Origin: a virus
Virus record (IMG/VR): IMGVR_UViG_3300027621_000003
Span: 230,915 to 294,914 of that record
Strand: one strand, 5' to 3'
Length of the DNA: 64,000 nt
Positions within the stretch are counted from its first letter, which is position 1. Every line of letters starts with the position of its first letter. Shown here piece after piece: positions 59,894-64,000 of this stretch. The notes beneath the pieces were generated by a model. The model was given only the letters and a program-made list of their open reading frames with translations. It ran no database searches and was not told the origin of the DNA. Position numbers and translations under genes: made by a program.

Positions 59894-60478
59894 TTATCTT
59901 TCGGTATCAAAAAAGAATGTTTGAAATAATCTACCATCTTCTAAGTTTCTACCAAAATAATCTAATGATGTATGAAAATAATCCGCTCTATACAATACCA
60001 ATCTATTAAACTTGTTTCCCAACATATCAGTCATTTCCCATTTGGTCATGTCTTGGGAATCCAAATATAATCTATCCAACATTTCAAAATCATAACCCCC
60101 ATCACTTTTTAAAGGTGCGGTATGTATACCAGTTTCTCTATGTCTGAATAAACCTGTTCCTGAACTAATAGGTGCGTTTGGTGTTAAAAAACAAACGCCA
60201 GCCCAACTTGTTGTTTGGTCAGCATGCATCCAACTTTTGTCTCGTTGTGTTGCATATTGAAAAGCTCCATTATATTCTTCAGTTGACCATTTTGTTATTT
60301 TACCACCAGCAAAAAATACAATATCTTGTATTAGGTTAACAACACTTTCATTATAAAATGGTTTAGTCCTAAATCCAGGATAATTACCAATCACATTAAA
60401 TTCTTGTTGTAATGCAAATTCTCTCGTTTCGTGTGGGTCATTATAAAAATCATCCACAATTATTGAAGATATAACCAT
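59894..60478 (-). CDS. 2OG-Fe(II) dioxygenase-like protein (DUF6445-like)
   Basis: 194 aa. WMHADQ (H85-x-D87), a CFLTPNAPISSGTGLFRH core strand pair, YRADYFHTSLDYFG (distal His 169) and GRLFQTFFFD (Arg 183) give the H-x-D...H...R set of a non-heme Fe(II)/2-oxoglutarate dioxygenase. The pattern fits DUF6445. It lies immediately after the other dioxygenase gene. Substrate unknown. Confidence 0.72.
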   Translation of the reverse strand: MVISSIIVDDFYNDPHETREFALQQEFNVIGNYPGFRTKPFYNESVVNLIQDIVFFAGGKITKWSTEEYNGAFQYATQRDKSWMHADQTTSWAGVCFLTPNAPISSGTGLFRHRETGIHTAPLKSDGGYDFEMLDRLYLDSQDMTKWEMTDMLGNKFNRLVLYRADYFHTSLDYFGRNLEDGRLFQTFFFDTER

Positions 60479-60479
60479 A

Positions 60480-61067
60480 TTATCTGTATTGTCCTCCTCC
60501 GACCCACAAAACTAAACTCTTTCTATTTCCACTTGTGAGTGGAACAACTCTATGTAATAAAAATGATGGGAATACCACAACATTACCTTTTCCTCTTGGA
60601 ATTTTAGTGTGGTCACTTCCAACCATAATTTCCAAATCTCCGCCAACATATTCTTCAGGGTCAGATAATTGGATAGTAATAGATATTTTTCTATGCGAAA
60701 TTTTACCAGGTCCAATATCCAAATGCCAATCATAATGACCACCATTACCTTCGTATTCAGTATATTGAATATTATCAATAATGGAGTTTAAATCAAATTT
60801 CCAAATAGTATTATTTGCCTCAATAACATGAGTCATTATTCGGTCAATAACCCATTCCCATTTAGAATCAAAAGGTAACCATTTAATGTTACTTTTTCTA
60901 AATTTATCAGTATTATCTTCATCAACTACAAGTGCTTTAACAAATGGGTATTCTTTTGCATCTTCAACAATTTTGTCAATTTCGGCTGAAGTAAATCCGG
61001 CATTAAACCAATAATAATTTGTTTGGTTAATGTCTTCTGATGGTAGGAAAATTGGTTTGAGTTCCAT
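60480..61067 (-). CDS. 2OG-Fe(II) dioxygenase, prolyl-hydroxylase-like
   Basis: 195 aa. GGHYDWHLDIGPG holds H115-x-D117, with KISITIQLSDPEEYVGGDLE as the core jelly-roll strands (the Y-x-GG-x-L motif of PKHD/P4H enzymes), distal His at 172 (FLLHRVVPL) and a basic residue near 182 for 2-oxoglutarate. It is one base from the DUF6445-like gene and upstream of it on the transcript. Likely hydroxylates Pro or another residue in a protein or peptide. Confidence 0.82.
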   Translation of the reverse strand: MELKPIFLPSEDINQTNYYWFNAGFTSAEIDKIVEDAKEYPFVKALVVDEDNTDKFRKSNIKWLPFDSKWEWVIDRIMTHVIEANNTIWKFDLNSIIDNIQYTEYEGNGGHYDWHLDIGPGKISHRKISITIQLSDPEEYVGGDLEIMVGSDHTKIPRGKGNVVVFPSFLLHRVVPLTSGNRKSLVLWVGGGQYR

Positions 61068-61091
61068 TTTTTTATATTAATTTGTTAATAA

Positions 61092-61122
61092 CAAATATAA
61101 TAACTTATTTAAAAAAACCAAG
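61092..61122 (-). promoter_or_regulatory. Near-consensus host-type promoter
   Basis: CTTG (one mismatch to TTTG), 19 bases, TATATTTG on the minus strand, 24 bases before the dioxygenase ATG at 61067. It separates the dioxygenase operon from the fibre genes. Confidence 0.55.
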
Positions 61123-61127
61123 TTAAC

Positions 61128-61346
61128 TTACGGATTACCTACTCTATCTTGAAAATATTGTTGTAAAAATGTCTGTGAGTAAGAACTTATTTTTTTTAGA
61201 AAAGGATATTCATTAGGATTTATTGGGTTATTTTTTTTCCATGCTATACCTACCTCAATAGCCTTATCAAAAATTTCTTTTTCTAACTCTTCATTTGGGG
61301 GATATCCCAAAAAAATATGTGTCGGTATCCAATCTGTTATTATCAT
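61128..61346 (-). CDS. Unknown small protein (72 aa)
   Basis: 72 aa: MIITDWIPTHIFLGYPPNEE, then a helical middle and SYSQTFLQQYFQDRVGNP at the end. It is two bases from the fibre gene upstream. I do not recognise it; a chaperone or assembly factor for the fibre is possible by position only. Confidence 0.55.
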   Translation of the reverse strand: MIITDWIPTHIFLGYPPNEELEKEIFDKAIEVGIAWKKNNPINPNEYPFLKKISSYSQTFLQQYFQDRVGNP

Positions 61347-61348
61347 AA

Positions 61349-62035
61349 TTAGTTAACTGTTACTGCAAAATATAATCCTGTAAATCCTAAATAGGCGGCA
61401 ACATCTTCTGTTCCAGAACCAGTTGAGGTAAATGTAGTTCCTCCAGGACCTGCATTTACTGTACCACTACTAACTTTAGCATTTCCATTTATACTGATGT
61501 TACAAGTACCACCAGCAAATGTCGGAGATAACCCATTAATTATAACTTTCCAATATCCTCTAAAAATAATAGGGTCATTAGTTGTACTAGCTTGAAGGGC
61601 GCCAGTGCTGCCAGGGGCATTAACAACTCCAGTATTTGCTTGAAGATACATATACGTAATAGAATCGTCATATAATTCAACAGTAACATCAATTTCATTA
61701 TCTACGGGAAATGGTGGTGGGGGGGTAGATACTAAATTATTAACTACATCTAATGTTACTTGATAAGTAGAGTTATCATAAAAATATGTTACTCCTTTTA
61801 AATCGTCCATATCATCAGGGTTGCCAACCGCATTTGTCTCATAAATTCTATTTAAACCCGAATTTTCACCTTTTCCATACGCATTATACGAAATTGAGTT
61901 GCTTCCATTGGGTCCCGCAAAATAAGAATAAAAACTAATATCATTTAAACTAACAACTCCACTACCGGGGTATCCTCCGTTAGCTTCACCATATATATTA
62001 TTTGCTAATGCAATATTTGTTGTTGGAATTGCCAT
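61349..62035 (-). CDS. Fibre or tail structural protein (228 aa)
   Basis: Ser/Thr/Gly/Asn-rich and beta-like: [20 protein letters not shown], a PPPPFP segment near residue 110, and a C-terminal beta domain (GLYFAVTVN). The [10 protein letters not shown] start recalls short phage tail proteins. Its ATG overlaps the stop of the collagen-like gene by one base, so both probably belong to the same fibre. Confidence 0.65.
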   Translation of the reverse strand: MAIPTTNIALANNIYGEANGGYPGSGVVSLNDISFYSYFAGPNGSNSISYNAYGKGENSGLNRIYETNAVGNPDDMDDLKGVTYFYDNSTYQVTLDVVNNLVSTPPPPFPVDNEIDVTVELYDDSITYMYLQANTGVVNAPGSTGALQASTTNDPIIFRGYWKVIINGLSPTFAGGTCNISINGNAKVSSGTVNAGPGGTTFTSTGSGTEDVAAYLGFTGLYFAVTVN

Positions 62036-64000
62036 TACTCTTTATTAATTTGTTTTTTAAGTTCTTTTACTTCATTTGAAAGTTCTTTAATCGCTTCAAT
62101 TAATACTGCTGTTAATTTTTCGTATTTAACTGCTTTGTATCCATTATCACGAGTAGTTACAATTTCAGGGAATACTTTTTCAACTTCTTGAGCGATTACA
62201 CCAATATCATGTCCTTCATTTTCATGAATTCCTACCATTGGTATCCAATCAAATTCATATCCACCTAATTGATTTATTTTACTTAAAGCTCCTTCAATTA
62301 ATACTTTATCAGCCTTTAATCTTTCATCTGAAGAATAGAATGCTATTACATCATTAGTTGCTCTAATTAAACCTGCGGTTGTTGGTGAACTTGTACCTAC
62401 ACCCAACGCTCCTGTCAAACTAACAGTGGTACCATTATCTGTAATTGAACTATCACCAATAGTGGTTGTGCTTGTAAATTTAACAACTCTGTTGTTTGTT
62501 CCTGATACTGAAGCTCCTGATGCACCTTGTGCTCCTTGAGGTCCTCCCGCTCCTTGTGCTCCTGTTGAACCTGTACCAGTTGCTCCTTGAGCTCCTTGTG
62601 GTCCTCCAGGTCCTTGTGGTCCAAGAGCTCCTTGAGCTCCCGCTGGTCCTTGAGGTCCCAATGGTCCTGTCGCTCCTTGTGCTCCTGTTGGTCCTGTAGC
62701 TCCTTGTGGTCCTTGAGGTCCCAATGGTCCTGTCGCTCCTTGTGCTCCTGTACCTCCAACAGCTCCTTGTGCTCCTTGGAATCCTTGAGGTCCTGGAGGT
62801 CCTATTGCTCCTTGTGCTCCTACAGGTCCTGGTGCTCCTGTTGAACCAGTAGCTCCTTGTGCTCCTACAGGTCCTTGAGGTCCTAATGGTCCTACCGCTC
62901 CTTGAGCTCCTGTTGGTCCTTGTGGTCCTGCTGGTCCTTGAGGTCCCAATGGTCCTACCGCTCCTTGTGCTCCTGTTGGTCCTTGAGGTCCCAATGGTCC
63001 TACTGCTCCTTGTGCTCCTGTTGGTCCTTGTGGTCCTAATGGTCCTACCGCTCCCTGAGCTCCTGTTGCTCCTACCGCTCCTTGAGCTCCCTGAAGTCCT
63101 GGTGCTCCCTGAGGTCCTAACGCACCTTGTGCTCCCTGAGGTCCCAATGGTCCTACAGCACCTTGTGCTCCTACCGGTCCTGGTGCTCCCTGTGGTCCTA
63201 CCGCTCCTTGTGCTCCTACCGGTCCTTGTGGTCCTAATGGTCCTACCGCTCCTTGAGCTCCTGTTGGTCCTTGTGGTCCTACCGCTCCTTGAGCTCCTAC
63301 CGGTCCTGTTGGTCCTTGTGGTCCTAATGGTCCTACCGCTCCTTGAGCTCCTGTTGGTCCTTGAGGTCCCAATGGTCCTACCGCTCCTTGAGCTCCTGTT
63401 GGTCCTTGTGGTCCTACCGCTCCTTGAGCTCCTGTTGGTCCTTGTGGTCCCAATGGTCCTACTGCTCCTTGTGCTCCTGTAGCTCCTACCGCTCCCTGAG
63501 CTCCCTGAAGTCCTGGTGCTCCCTGAGGTCCTATCGCTCCTTGAGCTCCTTGTGGTCCTAACGGTCCTACCGCTCCTTGAGCTCCTACCGGTCCTGGTGC
63601 TCCCTGTGGTCCTACCGCTCCCTGAGCTCCCTGAGGTCCCAATGGTCCAGTAGCTCCTTGTGCTCCCTGAGGTCCCAATGGTCCAGTAGCTCCTTGTGCT
63701 CCCTGAGGTCCCAATGGTCCAGTTGCTCCTTGTGCTCCTGTAGCTCCTACCGCTCCCTGAGCTCCCTGAGGTCCAGTTGCTCCTTGTGCACCCTGAGGTC
63801 CTAATGGTCCTACCGCTCCCTGAGCTCCTTGAGGTCCAGTTGCTCCTTGTGCTCCAGTAACACTAATACCTGAAGAACCTGATGTTCCCGAAGAACCTGA
63901 AGAACCACTTGAACCTGAAGTTCCGCTAGTTCCTGATGAACCACTTGAACCTGATGTTCCTGAACTTCCACTTGAACCCGATGTTCCTGAAGAACCTGAT
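62035..64000 (-). CDS. Collagen-like tail fibre with S74 chaperone (5' end outside window)
   Basis: 654 residues are visible; the true start lies beyond the right edge. From the N-terminal side: about 44 residues of Ser/Thr triplets ([10 protein letters not shown] pattern), then about 150 Gly-X-Y collagen triplets (GPQ, GAQ, GPL, GAV, GPT) with at least one interruption, then a short beta region and an intramolecular chaperone/peptidase S74 domain ([28 protein letters not shown]). The S74 domain should guide trimerisation and then cut itself off. Likely a receptor-binding fibre. Confidence 0.9.
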   Translation of the reverse strand, partial: SGSSGTSGSSGSSGTSGSSGSSGTSGTSGSSGSSGSSGTSGSSGISVTGAQGATGPQGAQGAVGPLGPQGAQGATGPQGAQGAVGATGAQGATGPLGPQGAQGATGPLGPQGAQGATGPLGPQGAQGAVGPQGAPGPVGAQGAVGPLGPQGAQGAIGPQGAPGLQGAQGAVGATGAQGAVGPLGPQGPTGAQGAVGPQGPTGAQGAVGPLGPQGPTGAQGAVGPLGPQGPTGPVGAQGAVGPQGPTGAQGAVGPLGPQGPVGAQGAVGPQGAPGPVGAQGAVGPLGPQGAQGALGPQGAPGLQGAQGAVGATGAQGAVGPLGPQGPTGAQGAVGPLGPQGPTGAQGAVGPLGPQGPAGPQGPTGAQGAVGPLGPQGPVGAQGATGSTGAPGPVGAQGAIGPPGPQGFQGAQGAVGGTGAQGATGPLGPQGPQGATGPTGAQGATGPLGPQGPAGAQGALGPQGPGGPQGAQGATGTGSTGAQGAGGPQGAQGASGASVSGTNNRVVKFTSTTTIGDSSITDNGTTVSLTGALGVGTSSPTTAGLIRATNDVIAFYSSDERLKADKVLIEGALSKINQLGGYEFDWIPMVGIHENEGHDIGVIAQEVEKVFPEIVTTRDNGYKAVKYEKLTAVLIEAIKELSNEVKELKKQINKE
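62517..63858 (-). repeat. Collagen Gly-X-Y coding repeat
   Basis: About 1.34 kb of imperfect 9- to 36-base repeats encoding Gly-X-Y triplets. Many 36- to 54-base blocks recur nearly identically, so expansion and contraction are likely. Confidence 0.92.
63868..64000 (-). repeat. Ser/Thr-Gly triplet repeat
   Basis: Tandem 9-base-like units encode Gly-Ser-Ser and Gly-Thr-Ser triplets (SGSSGTSG) on the N-terminal side of the collagen part. The block runs off the window. Confidence 0.85.

Noticed and set aside
62496-63804. Several long plus-strand frames of Leu/Val/Pro or Ser/Trp/Arg
   Set aside because: All are antisense shadows of the collagen triplet repeat.
62517-63858. CRISPR-like regular repeats
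   Set aside because: Units are continuous coding triplets without spacers; this is collagen.
1-64000. Prophage attachment sites, integrase or insertion sequences
   Set aside because: No integrase, transposase or flanking direct repeats were found.

Overview
The window looks like part of the genome of a large, AT-rich tailed bacteriophage, probably a T4-related myovirus infecting a member of the Bacteroidetes. Phage identity rests on an SbcC/SbcD (T4 gp46/gp47-like) pair, a primase, a PD-(D/E)XK nuclease, a RuvC-like resolvase, a Dam-type methylase, an amidase endolysin next to spanin-like genes, long tail-fibre-like proteins and a collagen-like fibre with an S74 chaperone. The host guess rests on several TTTG-N19/20-TAnnTTTG promoters, the near absence of Shine-Dalgarno sites, a Bacteroidetes-type primary-like sigma factor and an Hc1-like small basic protein. 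Nearly all genes lie on the minus strand, with short plus-strand islands (4.0-6.1, 11.6, 12.6-13.3, 21.7-22.3, 38.7, 50.8-54.3 and 56.2-56.8 kb). Genes are packed with ATGA and TAATG overlaps.

Layout. 0-14.4 kb: the start of a glutamine synthetase that runs off the left edge, many small unknown genes, two large proteins sharing a WCT-motif domain and a third with a PcfJ-like motif, a thioredoxin/glutaredoxin-like pair, Dam methylase, DnaJ and the Hc1-like protein. 14.4-22.3 kb: proteins with a recurrent N-terminal amphipathic peptide ending in (L/I)xE, which I interpret as packaged internal head proteins, interleaved with a lysis cluster (spanin-like pair, amidase, membrane proteins) and the sigma factor. 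22.3-30.7 kb: replication and recombination genes, then a short stretch with two host-type promoters, a 43-codon ORF and a probable small RNA ending in a UUCG-capped terminator.

30.7-37.7 kb: four tail or fibre proteins, two very rich in Pro-Thr, poly-Thr and Cys-x2-Cys modules. 37.7-61.3 kb: a 23-kb island of glycosylation and modification genes: at least nine glycosyltransferase-like proteins, four FkbM methyltransferases, two left-handed-helix acyltransferases, a nucleotidyltransferase-HAD-kinase fusion, a short DegT-like protein, a UDP-galactopyranose-mutase-like flavoprotein, two proteins resembling the iron-binding autotransporter heptosyltransferases, a SET-domain protein and three 2-oxoglutarate/Fe(II) dioxygenase-like proteins, one fused to a glycosyltransferase. 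61.3-64.0 kb: fibre genes, including a collagen-like protein of about 150 Gly-X-Y triplets that is open at the right edge.

The most notable idea is that the island sits between two fibre clusters and pairs hydroxylases with glycosyltransferases, so it may hydroxylate and glycosylate the phage's own collagen-like and Pro/Thr-rich fibres. A second theme is regulation: host-type promoters precede nucleic-acid and small unknown genes, while an exact TATTTATA box lies a few bases before the start codons of nine genes that are mostly virion-like. Everything here is read from sequence alone; no database search or folding program was run.
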